A DNA stretch of 32,294 nucleotides from positions 1 through 32,294 of the forward strand of contig JAISDJ010000099.1 of NCBI GenBank assembly GCA_031264865.1. Direction: 5' to 3'. The notes under the pieces are model-generated. The model saw nothing but the letters and a program-made list of their open reading frames with translations. It was not told the origin of the DNA and ran no database searches. Numbering within the stretch: the first letter of the stretch is position 1; each line of letters begins with the position of its first letter. Source of the stretch: Tannerellaceae bacterium. Lineage in GTDB: Bacteria; Bacteroidota; Bacteroidia; Bacteroidales; Tannerellaceae. Both the position numbers and the translations under genes were made by a program. Positions 7,213-15,693 of this stretch are shown here, piece after piece.

Positions 7213-9216
7213 ATGAAGATAGGCCTTAGTAATCAATTGCCGGATGATCCTTTTTTTATACCTGGTATACGTCGAGCTCCCGGGCGCGGATATTCTTTGA
7301 CGTCCGAACAAACAGTTGTAGCCCTGAAAAATGCTTTACGTTATATCCCGGAAGAATTACATGAATCATTAGCTTTCGAATTTATGGAGGAGTTGGTTAC
7401 TTACGGACGTATTTACGGATACCGTTATCGTCCGGAAGGTGACTTAAAGGCAAAACCCATAAATGAATATAAAGGAAATTGTTTGGAAGGGAAAGCTTTT
7501 CAGGTGATGATTGATAATAACCTTTGTTTCGACATTGCCCTTTATCCGTATGAGTTGGTAACGTATGGCGAAACCGGGCAGGTCTGCCAAAATTGGATGC
7601 AATACCGCTTAATTAAACAATATTTGGAAGTCCTTACTCGAGAACAGACATTGGTTATAGAATCAGGCCATCCGTTAGGGTTGTTTAAGTCGAAGCCGGA
7701 AGCGCCCAGGGTGATCATTACTAATTCGATGATGGTTGGCCTGTTCGACAATCAAAAAGATTGGCATATCGCTGCTCAAATGGGAGTTGCTAATTACGGA
7801 CAAATGACGGCCGGAGGTTGGATGTATATCGGTCCACAAGGCATTGTTCACGGAACATTTAATACATTATTGAATGCCGGACGGATGAAATTGTCTATCC
7901 CTCAAAATAAAGACTTGAGAGGATATCTGTTTGTTTCTTCCGGTTTGGGTGGTATGAGCGGAGCCCAACCAAAAGCAGCCGTCATTGCCGGAGCGGCTTG
8001 TATTGTTGCCGAAGTAGATAAGTCGCGCATCGAAACTCGATTAAACCAAGGCTGGGTGGAGTATGTAACGAATGATATGCAAACGGCTTTTAAATGGGCC
8101 AGTGAAGCGAAAAGGAAGAAAGAACCCATATCCGTAGCCTATCATGGTAATGTTGTGGATTTATTGGAATATGCTGCAGAAAATGTAATCCATATTGAGT
8201 TATTGAGCGATCAAACTTCCTGTCATGCCGTATATGAAGGTGGTTATTGTCCGGTCGGTATATCATTTGAAGAACGTACCGATTTATTGGCGCATAACAG
8301 AGCTAAATTTTGCAGGTTAGTGGATCAGGCATTAAAACGTCACTTCGAAGTGATTAAGAAGTTGGTGGGCCAAGGTACTTACTTCTTCGATTATGGTAAT
8401 TGTTTTATGAAGTCTGTGTATGATGCAGGTATCAAAGAGATCTCCCGAAACGGGGTAGACGAAAAAGATGGTTTTATCTGGCCGTCTTATGTGGAAGATA
8501 TCATGGGGCCCGAATTGTTTGATTACGGATATGGCCCGTTTCGTTGGGTATGCCTTAGCGGCAAGCATGAAGATTTGATAAAGACCGATCATGTTGCCAT
8601 GGAATGTATTGATCCGAATCGTCGCGGGCAGGATAGAGATAATTACAATTGGATCCGTGACGCCGAGAAAAATCAATTGGTGGTAGGCACACAGGCTCGT
8701 ATACTTTACCAGGACGCCGAAGGACGTATACATATAGCGCTTCGTTTTAATCAAATGGTACGCGACGGAGATGTCGGGCCTATTATGTTAGGACGCGATC
8801 ACCATGATGTAAGCGGAACAGATTCTCCTTTCCGGGAAACATCCAATATATATGATGGAAGTAATGTAATGGCTGATATGGCTGTACAATGTTTTGCCGG
8901 TAATGCGGCAAGAGGGATGAGCCTTGTAGCGCTGCATAATGGCGGTGGTGTTGGCATCGGAAAAGCTGTTAATGGTGGTTTCGGTATGTTGCTCGACGGC
9001 AGTGAACGGGTAGACGAGATTCTTCGTTCGGCGATGTTATGGGACGTTATGGGTGGCGTAGCCCGTCGTTCCTGGGCCCGTAATACAAACGCGATTCGTA
9101 CATCTACCGATTTTAATAAGAAATATGAGAGTAATTATCATATAACCCTCCCTTATATTCCAAAGGAAGACTTAGCGCAAAACACAGTAATGAACTATTT
9201 AAAGAACAAGAAATGA
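7213..9216 (+). CDS. hutU: Urocanate hydratase (urocanase), long form
   Basis: 667 aa. Adds water to urocanate to give 4-imidazolone-5-propionate, the second step of histidine breakdown, using bound NAD+ as electrophile. Signatures: the NAD-binding glycine-rich stretch GLGGMSGAQPKAA near residue 243, GPFRW at 441-445, GTDSPFRETSNIYDGSNVMAD and HNGGGVGIGKAVNGG. It is about 100 residues longer than Pseudomonas or Bacillus HutU (about 555 aa) and closer in length to animal urocanase. Where I recall the Pseudomonas enzyme reading FCRGIGPFRW with an important Cys, this protein has FDYGYGPFRWVC, so Asp437 replaces that Cys and the nearest Cys is 447. First gene of the hut operon; its stop overlaps the ftcD start as ATGA. 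Confidence 0.96.
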   Translation: MKIGLSNQLPDDPFFIPGIRRAPGRGYSLTSEQTVVALKNALRYIPEELHESLAFEFMEELVTYGRIYGYRYRPEGDLKAKPINEYKGNCLEGKAFQVMIDNNLCFDIALYPYELVTYGETGQVCQNWMQYRLIKQYLEVLTREQTLVIESGHPLGLFKSKPEAPRVIITNSMMVGLFDNQKDWHIAAQMGVANYGQMTAGGWMYIGPQGIVHGTFNTLLNAGRMKLSIPQNKDLRGYLFVSSGLGGMSGAQPKAAVIAGAACIVAEVDKSRIETRLNQGWVEYVTNDMQTAFKWASEAKRKKEPISVAYHGNVVDLLEYAAENVIHIELLSDQTSCHAVYEGGYCPVGISFEERTDLLAHNRAKFCRLVDQALKRHFEVIKKLVGQGTYFFDYGNCFMKSVYDAGIKEISRNGVDEKDGFIWPSYVEDIMGPELFDYGYGPFRWVCLSGKHEDLIKTDHVAMECIDPNRRGQDRDNYNWIRDAEKNQLVVGTQARILYQDAEGRIHIALRFNQMVRDGDVGPIMLGRDHHDVSGTDSPFRETSNIYDGSNVMADMAVQCFAGNAARGMSLVALHNGGGVGIGKAVNGGFGMLLDGSERVDEILRSAMLWDVMGGVARRSWARNTNAIRTSTDFNKKYESNYHITLPYIPKEDLAQNTVMNYLKNKK

Positions 9217-10118
9217 GTAACTGGACTAAAATCATGGAATGTGTCCCTAATTTCAGCGAGGGACGAGATTTGCAGAAAATAGAAAAAATAGCGGATTCTT
9301 TTCGGGCCAAAACAGGCGTAAAACTTTTGGACTATAGTAATGATCAAGACCATAACCGAATGGTTGTAACCGTTGTGGGAGAACCGGAAGCGTTAAAAGA
9401 AGCCGTATTGGATGCCATTGGTAAAGCCGTAGAGTTGATAGACCTTACAAAACATTCCGGACAGCATCCCAGAATGGGTGCAGTGGATGTAGTACCTTTT
9501 ATCCCTATACGAGGCTGTACGATGGAAGAAGCTGTTACACTTTCAAAAGAAGTTGCCGAAGAAACTGCTAAACGTTACAAATTACCAGTATTTCTGTATG
9601 AAAAATCGGCTTCATCTCCTAAACGTGAAAATTTGGCAACTATTCGGAAAGGTGAGTTTGAAGGCATGGCTGAAAAAATAAAACTTTCAGAGTGGATTCC
9701 CGATTTCGGGCCGGCCGAACGTCATCCAACAGCCGGAACAGTTGCCATTGGAGCGCGTATGCCCTTAGTTGCTTATAATGTAAATCTGGGAACAAATGAT
9801 TTATCTGTAGCCGATACTATTGCCAGGAAAGTACGCTTTGTAGGTGGAGGTCTCCGTTTTTGTAAAGCCATGGGTGTAGCGTTAACGGAGCGTGGTATTG
9901 TACAAGTTTCTATGAACATGACCGATTATACTCGTACAGCTTTATACAGAGCGTTTGAATTGGTACGAATAGAAGCCCGCCGGTACGGTGTATCTATAGT
10001 AGGTAGTGAGATTATTGGCTTAGTACCAATGGAAGCGTTAGTGGATACGGCTTCCTATTATTTGGGATTGGAAGATTTTTCGATGAATCAAGTATTGGAA
10101 GCCCGTATAATGGAATGA
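9213..10118 (+). CDS. ftcD: Glutamate formimidoyltransferase
   Basis: 301 aa, the length of a stand-alone formiminotransferase domain. It transfers the formimino group of N-formimino-L-glutamate to tetrahydrofolate, releasing glutamate and 5-formimino-tetrahydrofolate. Markers are the N-terminal MECVPNFSEGRD, the QHPRMGAVDVVPFIPIRG block with His85 matching the catalytic His of the mammalian enzyme, and GERHPTAGT-like FGPAERHPTAGTVAIGAR in the second subdomain. In mammals this domain is fused to the cyclodeaminase; here the partner is a separate gene two positions downstream (fchA). ATG overlaps the hutU stop (ATGA), so translation is coupled, and hutI begins 1 nt after its stop. Soluble and cytosolic. 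Confidence 0.95.
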   Translation: MSNWTKIMECVPNFSEGRDLQKIEKIADSFRAKTGVKLLDYSNDQDHNRMVVTVVGEPEALKEAVLDAIGKAVELIDLTKHSGQHPRMGAVDVVPFIPIRGCTMEEAVTLSKEVAEETAKRYKLPVFLYEKSASSPKRENLATIRKGEFEGMAEKIKLSEWIPDFGPAERHPTAGTVAIGARMPLVAYNVNLGTNDLSVADTIARKVRFVGGGLRFCKAMGVALTERGIVQVSMNMTDYTRTALYRAFELVRIEARRYGVSIVGSEIIGLVPMEALVDTASYYLGLEDFSMNQVLEARIME

Positions 10119-10119
10119 A

Positions 10120-11370
10120 ATGAGAGCAGATAAACTACTCATACGAAATGCATCTCAGGTAGTGACTTGTTCCGGCTTTGCAGCTAAGAAAGGTAAAGCT
10201 ATGTCGGATATAGGAATCATTAACGATGGGGCGGTGGCTACATTGAACGGACTAATCACGCATGTTGGCACAACCAAAGATGTTTTATCTTGCATTAATG
10301 AAGAAGAATACACGGTAATAGATGCAACAGGTAAAGCGCTACTTCCCGGTTTTGTAGACAGCCATACACATTTCGTTTTCGGTGGGTATAGGGAAGAAGA
10401 ATTCTCCTGGCGTTTACGGGGTGATAGTTATATGTCGATTATGGAACGAGGTGGTGGAATTGTGAATACAATGAAAGCAACCCGCGAAAGCAGTTATGAT
10501 GATTTATGGGAAAGAGGGTATGGCCACCTGGTAAAGATGATGGAAATGGGAGTCACTACCGTAGAAGGTAAAAGCGGATATGGGCTAGACTTGGAAACAG
10601 AGTTGATGCAACTTCGTGTTATGAAGGATATAGATGAAAAGCATCCGGTAGATATTGTTTCTACTTTCTTAGGCGCTCATGCTATTCCTCCTGAATATAA
10701 AGGCCGGGCGGATGAGTATATCAATTACGTTATCGAAACGGTATTACCGGCTGTGGCTAAAGAAAAGCTGGCCGGTTTTTGTGATGTGTTTTGTGAAAAA
10801 GACGTATTTTCCGTGAAACAAAGCGAGAGGTTGTTACGGGTTGCCCAAGAGCTTGGCATGAAGTTGAAATTACATGCCGATGAAATTGTTACATTTGGCG
10901 GTGCGGAATTGGCCGTTGAGCTGAATGCTATAAGCGCTGATCACCTGCTACAAGTTTCAGATGAAGGTATCCGTCAATTAGCCGATAGTAATACTGTAGC
11001 GACACTTCTTCCTTTAACGGCATTTTCACTTCGTGAATCTTATGCCAGAGGACGTAAGATGATTGACGCCGGATGTGCAGTTGCCTTAGCTACCGATTTA
11101 AATCCGGGTAGTTGTTTTTCATGCTCCATACCTCTGTTAATCGCTTTAGCATGTATTTATATGGAGCTGACGCCCGAAGAAGCTGTTACAGCATTAACGA
11201 TTAATGGTGCGGCAGCTGTAGGACGAACTGATACAATCGGCAGTATTGATGTAGGAAAGAAAGCGGATATGATATTACTTCGTTATCCTTCGTATAAATT
11301 TCTCCCCTATCATATCGGAATGAATATAGTGGAAGCAACGATAAAAAATGGAAAAACATATCACTCATAA
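10120..11370 (+). CDS. hutI: Imidazolonepropionase
   Basis: 416 aa amidohydrolase-superfamily enzyme that hydrolyses 4-imidazolone-5-propionate to N-formimino-L-glutamate. The metal-binding set is visible: H82 and H84 in VDSHTHFVFGG, H187 in LGAHAIPPEY, H252 in LKLHADE and D326 in ATDLNPGS. The N-terminal beta sandwich (LLIRNASQVVT) and the C-terminal return strand (DVGKKADMILL) are complete, as expected for full-length HutI. It starts 1 nt after ftcD and is followed after 22 nt by fchA, inside the hut operon. No signal peptide; cytosolic. Confidence 0.96.
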   Translation: MRADKLLIRNASQVVTCSGFAAKKGKAMSDIGIINDGAVATLNGLITHVGTTKDVLSCINEEEYTVIDATGKALLPGFVDSHTHFVFGGYREEEFSWRLRGDSYMSIMERGGGIVNTMKATRESSYDDLWERGYGHLVKMMEMGVTTVEGKSGYGLDLETELMQLRVMKDIDEKHPVDIVSTFLGAHAIPPEYKGRADEYINYVIETVLPAVAKEKLAGFCDVFCEKDVFSVKQSERLLRVAQELGMKLKLHADEIVTFGGAELAVELNAISADHLLQVSDEGIRQLADSNTVATLLPLTAFSLRESYARGRKMIDAGCAVALATDLNPGSCFSCSIPLLIALACIYMELTPEEAVTALTINGAAAVGRTDTIGSIDVGKKADMILLRYPSYKFLPYHIGMNIVEATIKNGKTYHS

Positions 11371-11392
11371 CTAACGATTAACCTATATAAGT

Positions 11393-12016
11393 ATGTTGAC
11401 AGATTTAACAGTAAAAGAATTTCTCGCAAAAACAGCCGGCAATGATCCGGTTCCCGGTGGGGGAAGTATTTCAGCATTGAATGGCGCCATAGCTACTGTG
11501 CTAACCGAAATGGTAGCCAATCTGACCATTGGAAAAAAGAAATATGAAGGAGTGGAAGGACAAATGCGTTCGATAGCCATTGAAGCAGCATCTATTCGTG
11601 ATCGCTTTATCTCCTACATAGACAAGGACAGTGAAGCCTATAATAAAGTTTTTTCAGCATTTAAATTACCGAAAGAAACAGAGGAGGAAAAAGCAGAAAG
11701 AAGCCGTGTCATACAAGAAGCAACCAAGGAAGCGGCATCCATTCCGATGATGGTTGCAGAGGAAATGGCTTCTGTTATGGAAACCATTATTTATGTAGCC
11801 CACAAAGGAAATCAAAATGCAGTGACGGATGCATGTGTAGCCATGATGTCGGCTCGTGCATGTGTACTTGGAGCCTTATTAAATGTCCGAATTAATTTAG
11901 CATCTATAAAAGAGGAGGCTTTTGTAGAACGAATGAAGAAAAAAGCAGATCATTTGGAAGCGGAAGCTATCCATATTGAAACCAAATTACTTGATTGGGT
12001 AAAAACGAAAATATGA
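11393..12016 (+). CDS. fchA: Formimidoyltetrahydrofolate cyclodeaminase
   Basis: 207 aa, a small all-helical protein of the cyclodeaminase/cyclohydrolase family. It converts 5-formimino-tetrahydrofolate to 5,10-methenyl-tetrahydrofolate and ammonia, completing transfer of the histidine ring carbon into the one-carbon pool. Diagnostic parts are the N-terminal LTVKEFLAKTAGNDPVPGGG segment with the glycine-rich PVPGGGSISA loop, the central D-x-x-AYNKVF helix and the VTDACVAMMSARA helix. It corresponds to the C-terminal domain of mammalian FTCD. The stop overlaps the hutH ATG as ATGA. The name follows the clostridial fchA/ftcD-C usage; biochemical identity is inferred from family and operon. Confidence 0.92.
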   Translation: MLTDLTVKEFLAKTAGNDPVPGGGSISALNGAIATVLTEMVANLTIGKKKYEGVEGQMRSIAIEAASIRDRFISYIDKDSEAYNKVFSAFKLPKETEEEKAERSRVIQEATKEAASIPMMVAEEMASVMETIIYVAHKGNQNAVTDACVAMMSARACVLGALLNVRINLASIKEEAFVERMKKKADHLEAEAIHIETKLLDWVKTKI

Positions 12017-13509
12017 GTAATAATGTATACTATGTAGGTTCGGAACCGCTTACGTTTGAAAGTATTGAAAAAATACTTACCGAGAATATGCGTCTGGAAC
12101 TTACTCCCGAAGTGACCGAACGCATTCGGCGTTGCCGTGATTATTTAGATAAGAAAATAGAACAACAAGACGGTCCGTTGTATGGTATAACCACCGGTTT
12201 TGGTTCGTTGTGTAATAAAACAATCTCACCCGACGAATTGAATACCCTGCAAGAAAACCTTGTAAAAAGCCATGCTTGCAGTGTAGGGGAAGAAGTAAGC
12301 CCAGTAATCGTTCGCTTAATGATGTTGTTGAAAGCACATGCCCTTTCTTTAGGACACAGCGGGGTACAGGTTATAACCGTGCAGCGTATCCTTGATTTTT
12401 TCAATAATGATATTTTGCCGATTGTGTACGACCGAGGTTCTTTGGGCGCTTCGGGAGATTTGGCGCCGTTGGCCAATTTGTTCCTTCCGCTTATTGGAGT
12501 AGGCGATGTATATTATAAAGGAAAAAAGAGAGATGCCATCGGCGTATTGGATGAATATGCCTGGAAACCAGTAAAACTAAAAAGCAAGGAAGGCCTCGCC
12601 CTGCTGAATGGAACGCAGTTTATGAGCGCGAACGGCGTATTTGCCTTAATGCGTGCTTTTAAAATATCCAAACGGGCAGACCTGATAGCGGCTATTTCCC
12701 TTGAAGCATTCGACGGATTGTTGGATCCTTTTATGGATTGTATTCAGCAGATGCGTCCGCATAAAGGACAGATTGAAACCGGCGAAGCGTTTCGTACCTT
12801 ACTTGAAGGTAGTGAACTGATAGCCCGAAAGAAAAAACATATCCAAGACCCCTATTCCTTTCGCTGTATCCCGCAGGTACATGGCGCTACGAAAGATGCG
12901 ATCCGGTATGTAACGGATGTTTTGCTGACGGAAATAAATTCCGTTACGGATAATCCGACTATCTTCCCGGAAGAGGATCGGATTATATCAGGAGGTAATT
13001 TCCATGGTCAACCATTGGCTATATCGTTCGACTTTCTGGGTATCGCTTTAGCTGAATTAGGAAATATTTCAGAACGAAGAGTGGCCCAATTAATTATGGG
13101 ATTGCGCGGCTTGCCGGAGTTCCTGGTAGCCAATCCCGGTTTAAATTCCGGTTTTATGATACCTCAATATGCAGCAGCCAGTATGGTGAGTCAGAATAAG
13201 ATGTATTGTTATCCGGCCAGTAGCGATTCCATTGTATCCAGCAACGGACAGGAAGACCATGTAAGCATGGGAGCCAATGCGGCAATCAAACTATTCAAAA
13301 TAATGGATAACTTAGACCATATCTTAGCTATTGAACTGATGAACGGAGCGCAAGGCCTCGAATTTCGTCGTCCTGACAAGACATCGCCAATATTGGAAAA
13401 GTTCCTGAAAGCTTATCGCCGGGAAGTTTCCTTTATTAAAGATGATATTGTTATGTATCCCGAAATCCATCGTACCGTAGCCTTTTTGAGGCGGTATCCT
13501 TTGGATTAA
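12013..13509 (+). CDS. hutH: Histidine ammonia-lyase
   Basis: 498 aa from ATG 12013. An earlier in-frame ATG at 11995 would overlap fchA by 22 nt; the ATGA overlap at 12013 repeats the hutU/ftcD junction and gives the normal family length. HutH removes ammonia from L-histidine to give urocanate, the entry step of the pathway. The MIO electrophile forms from Ala146-Ser147-Gly148 in GSLGASGDLAPLANL. Active-site neighbours include Tyr57 in YGITTGFGSLCNK and the SVTDNPTIF motif. Last gene of the operon even though it acts first. I see no strong hairpin in the 250 nt downstream, so its transcript end is unclear. Confidence 0.97.
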   Translation: MSNNVYYVGSEPLTFESIEKILTENMRLELTPEVTERIRRCRDYLDKKIEQQDGPLYGITTGFGSLCNKTISPDELNTLQENLVKSHACSVGEEVSPVIVRLMMLLKAHALSLGHSGVQVITVQRILDFFNNDILPIVYDRGSLGASGDLAPLANLFLPLIGVGDVYYKGKKRDAIGVLDEYAWKPVKLKSKEGLALLNGTQFMSANGVFALMRAFKISKRADLIAAISLEAFDGLLDPFMDCIQQMRPHKGQIETGEAFRTLLEGSELIARKKKHIQDPYSFRCIPQVHGATKDAIRYVTDVLLTEINSVTDNPTIFPEEDRIISGGNFHGQPLAISFDFLGIALAELGNISERRVAQLIMGLRGLPEFLVANPGLNSGFMIPQYAAASMVSQNKMYCYPASSDSIVSSNGQEDHVSMGANAAIKLFKIMDNLDHILAIELMNGAQGLEFRRPDKTSPILEKFLKAYRREVSFIKDDIVMYPEIHRTVAFLRRYPLD

Positions 13510-13610
13510 CCACATTTTTATATATTATTAGGGCACTTCATTAAAATTTGTTGTTGCTTTTTTCAACCTGTCAATAGTTCCCTAACGAATTGTTTTCTTG
13601 TGGTGATGTT

Positions 13611-13641
13611 CTTACAAGGGATATAAAAAAGGCCTTGTGAG
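13611..13641 (+). other. Imperfect hairpin upstream of the ECF sigma gene
   Basis: CTTACAAGG (13611-13619) pairs with CCTTGTGAG (13633-13641) over nine positions with one wobble and a 13-nt loop. There is no T-run after it, so it is not a standard terminator. It abuts the 26-nt element that follows. Confidence 0.35.
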
Positions 13642-13667
13642 TCCGCATATTCCGTGTGGCATAATAG
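13642..13667 (+). repeat. 26-nt element, copy 1 of 2
   Basis: Begins TCCGCATATTCCGTGT and ends GGCATAATAG. A second copy in the same orientation at 21200-21225 matches 22 of 26 positions. The four differences are a swap: where this copy reads CA then TG, the other reads TG then CA. It is built of roughly 9-nt units (TCCGnnTAT). The two copies bracket the ECF-FecR-SusC-SusD block. Confidence 0.7.
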
Positions 13668-13706
13668 CAGATGCGTAAAAAAATGAAAAAAGTGAGTATG
13701 TTTTGT

Positions 13707-13714
13707 TATTTTTG
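13707..13714 (+). promoter_or_regulatory. Possible -7 box of the ECF sigma gene
   Basis: TATTTTTG fits TAnnTTTG and would give a leader of about 40 nt. There is no TTTG at the -33 position and the region is AT-rich, so a chance match is quite possible. Confidence 0.35.
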
Positions 13715-13759
13715 TTGTCCTTAGTTATATAGAATTAGTTTATAATGCCTTAATATATT

Positions 13760-14362
13760 ATGGAATTTAAAAATGTTAACACTACTAATGAACAGTTTTT
13801 ATGGAGAAAACTAATTGATGGAGATGATGACGCATATTCCTATTTTTATAAAAAATACGTGAAAGAGCTTTTCTCTTATGGTTCGCGTTTTACCACAGAT
13901 CGGGATTTAGTGAAGGATTGTATTCAGGATGTTTTTGTGCGGATTTACAAGAACCGCTCAAACCTAGGTGATGTTAATGACGTAAGGTTGTATTTATTCA
14001 TTGCACTGAAAAATGTAATCTTCAATGTATTTGAAAAAGATAAGCAGTTTTACTGTATTGATACACTGGAACCTGTTTTTAATGTAGAATATTCGATTGA
14101 AGATGAAATTATTCATGATGAATTGATGCAAGAGCAACGCGAGAAGATAAAAAGAATATTAGAAGTTTTGCCCCCACGCCAAAAAGAAGCTATTTATTAT
14201 CGTTATGTAAAAGGGTTAAAGATAAAACATATATGTACGATTATGAATATGAATTATCAATCCGTACAGAACTTATTACAACGCTCTATCAAGAAGTTAC
14301 ATTCTGTTTTCGTTGAAAAAAACCAGCCTATTTATAAACTCAAAAAGGGGCGATATTATTAA
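13760..14362 (+). CDS. ECF-family RNA polymerase sigma factor
   Basis: 200 aa. Region 2 lies at about 25-75 (YFYKKYVKELFSYGSRF through DLVKDCIQDVFVRIYKN) and region 4 at about 133-180 (LPPRQKEAIYYRYVKGL followed by a helix-turn-helix reading IKHICTIMNMNYQSVQNLL). Region 3 is absent, as in all ECF factors. The type is that of the large Bacteroidota ECF set paired with FecR and SusC/SusD. It would direct RNA polymerase to the downstream susC promoter once released from the anti-sigma factor, encoded 21 nt downstream. The target promoter is not identifiable by eye in the 95 nt before susC. Family call is firm; the regulatory partnership is inferred from gene order. Confidence 0.93.
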   Translation: MEFKNVNTTNEQFLWRKLIDGDDDAYSYFYKKYVKELFSYGSRFTTDRDLVKDCIQDVFVRIYKNRSNLGDVNDVRLYLFIALKNVIFNVFEKDKQFYCIDTLEPVFNVEYSIEDEIIHDELMQEQREKIKRILEVLPPRQKEAIYYRYVKGLKIKHICTIMNMNYQSVQNLLQRSIKKLHSVFVEKNQPIYKLKKGRYY

Positions 14363-14383
14363 TTCAAAGCTCAAACACAGTCT

Positions 14384-15598
14384 ATGATTACAAAAGAAAA
14401 TAATCTTTACGAAAAGTACAAAGGATATTCAGCGGAAGATTTGCTGTTGGATGAATATTTTATTAGTTCGGTGATAGAGCCGACAAAAGAATCAACCGCT
14501 TTTTGGAAAAAAATAGTGCATGATGGAATTGTTCATTCGGATAATTATCATTTGGCATGTTACTTGGTTGATTCTATGCAAGTTGATTCTTGTTGTATTT
14601 CTACAGAGGAAATAGATGAACTATGGGGTGATATCAAAGAAAAGAATGCTTGTTATGCTGCGATGAAAAGGAAAAAGATAATGCGGCATATCTTGTTATG
14701 GTCTCTGAGTGGCGTCGCTTCATTGTTCTTGTTTTTATATTATGGATATTCTGAAAAACCTATGGAAACGGCAGGTTTGTTAATAGAAGATGTCAAAGCA
14801 CCCGAAGTGCCGGTAACGGATATTCACTTAGTGTTTTCCGATGATGAAACAATGGCCTTGGATGGACAGGATGCTGAAATTGTGTATGATAAGGAAGGCG
14901 TTGCCATTAATAATAAAAATACAAAGCTGAAGAAAAAGCAGGTTAATAAAGACGAGTCTGTCATGTACAACCAACTAATAGTGCCAAAAGGCAAGCGTTC
15001 TACGTTAGTTTTTGAAGATGGAAGTAAAATGTGGATAAACGCAGGAACAAGGGTGGTTTATCCGGTGGTTTTTGCAGAAGATAAGAGAGAAATATATATT
15101 GACGGAGAAGCTTATTTTGATATTTCACGAGAAGAGAGACGTCCGTTTATTGTGAAAACCGAGACTTTTACAATTGATGTGCTGGGTACGTCATTTAATA
15201 TAATGGCTTATGAAAAAGATTTCGTTCAACACGTCGTGTTGGTTTCCGGCACAGTAAAAGTACATTCGAAAGATCAGGATGATGCCATACTGTCTCCCGA
15301 TGATATGTATCTGTCGGATAACGGGTCTGCACAAATTAAAAAAGTAGATGTGTCTGATTATATTTCATGGACTAGTGGTATGTATCAGTATAAAAGTGAT
15401 CGTCTGGATGTCATCATGAAACGATTATCACGCTATTATGGAAAAGAAATTATCTGTGAGCCAGACGTTGCTCATTTGAGATTTTCAGGTAAGTTGGATT
15501 TGAAAGATGATTTGAATGCTGTGTTAAGAGGGATCTCCCGTACTTCCCCTGTCTATTATCAGTTGAAAAATGATAGTTATATGATTACTAACAAATAA
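14384..15598 (+). CDS. FecR-family anti-sigma factor with DUF4974-like C-terminus
   Basis: 404 aa. A cytosolic N-terminal region (1-100) that would bind the sigma factor, one transmembrane helix at about 102-122, a periplasmic linker, a FecR domain at about 190-300 (LIVPKGKRSTLVFEDGSKMWINAGT and FDISREERRPFIV) and a C-terminal DUF4974-like domain at about 335-402. Such proteins span the inner membrane, hold the ECF factor inactive and receive a signal from the STN domain of the cognate SusC. It is longer than many homologues because of a long N-terminal part with extra Cys residues (C59, C70, C71, C90) just before the membrane helix. It sits 21 nt after the sigma gene and 95 nt before susC. 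Confidence 0.93.
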   Translation: MITKENNLYEKYKGYSAEDLLLDEYFISSVIEPTKESTAFWKKIVHDGIVHSDNYHLACYLVDSMQVDSCCISTEEIDELWGDIKEKNACYAAMKRKKIMRHILLWSLSGVASLFLFLYYGYSEKPMETAGLLIEDVKAPEVPVTDIHLVFSDDETMALDGQDAEIVYDKEGVAINNKNTKLKKKQVNKDESVMYNQLIVPKGKRSTLVFEDGSKMWINAGTRVVYPVVFAEDKREIYIDGEAYFDISREERRPFIVKTETFTIDVLGTSFNIMAYEKDFVQHVVLVSGTVKVHSKDQDDAILSPDDMYLSDNGSAQIKKVDVSDYISWTSGMYQYKSDRLDVIMKRLSRYYGKEIICEPDVAHLRFSGKLDLKDDLNAVLRGISRTSPVYYQLKNDSYMITNK

Positions 15599-15693
15599 AA
15601 AACAGTAAGCCTATGGAGAAAAAATAAGTTGATACGTATAGAATAAAGCAGAGATTGCAATTGAATTTATTTATTCATTAAAAAATATAAAAG

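Noticed and set aside
8332-8754. 140-codon antisense frame within hutU
   Set aside because: The region encodes the conserved GPFRW block of urocanase on the other strand.
11995-12012. Upstream ATG for hutH adding six residues
   Set aside because: It would overlap fchA by 22 nt; the ATGA junction at 12013 matches the other operon junction and the family length.
13518-13586. TTAGGG/CCCTAA pairing after hutH as a terminator
   Set aside because: Only six pairs with a loop of about 45 nt and no T-tract directly after it.
13642-13667. The 26-nt element read as a CRISPR repeat
   Set aside because: Only two copies 7.5 kb apart, with no regular spacers and no cas genes.
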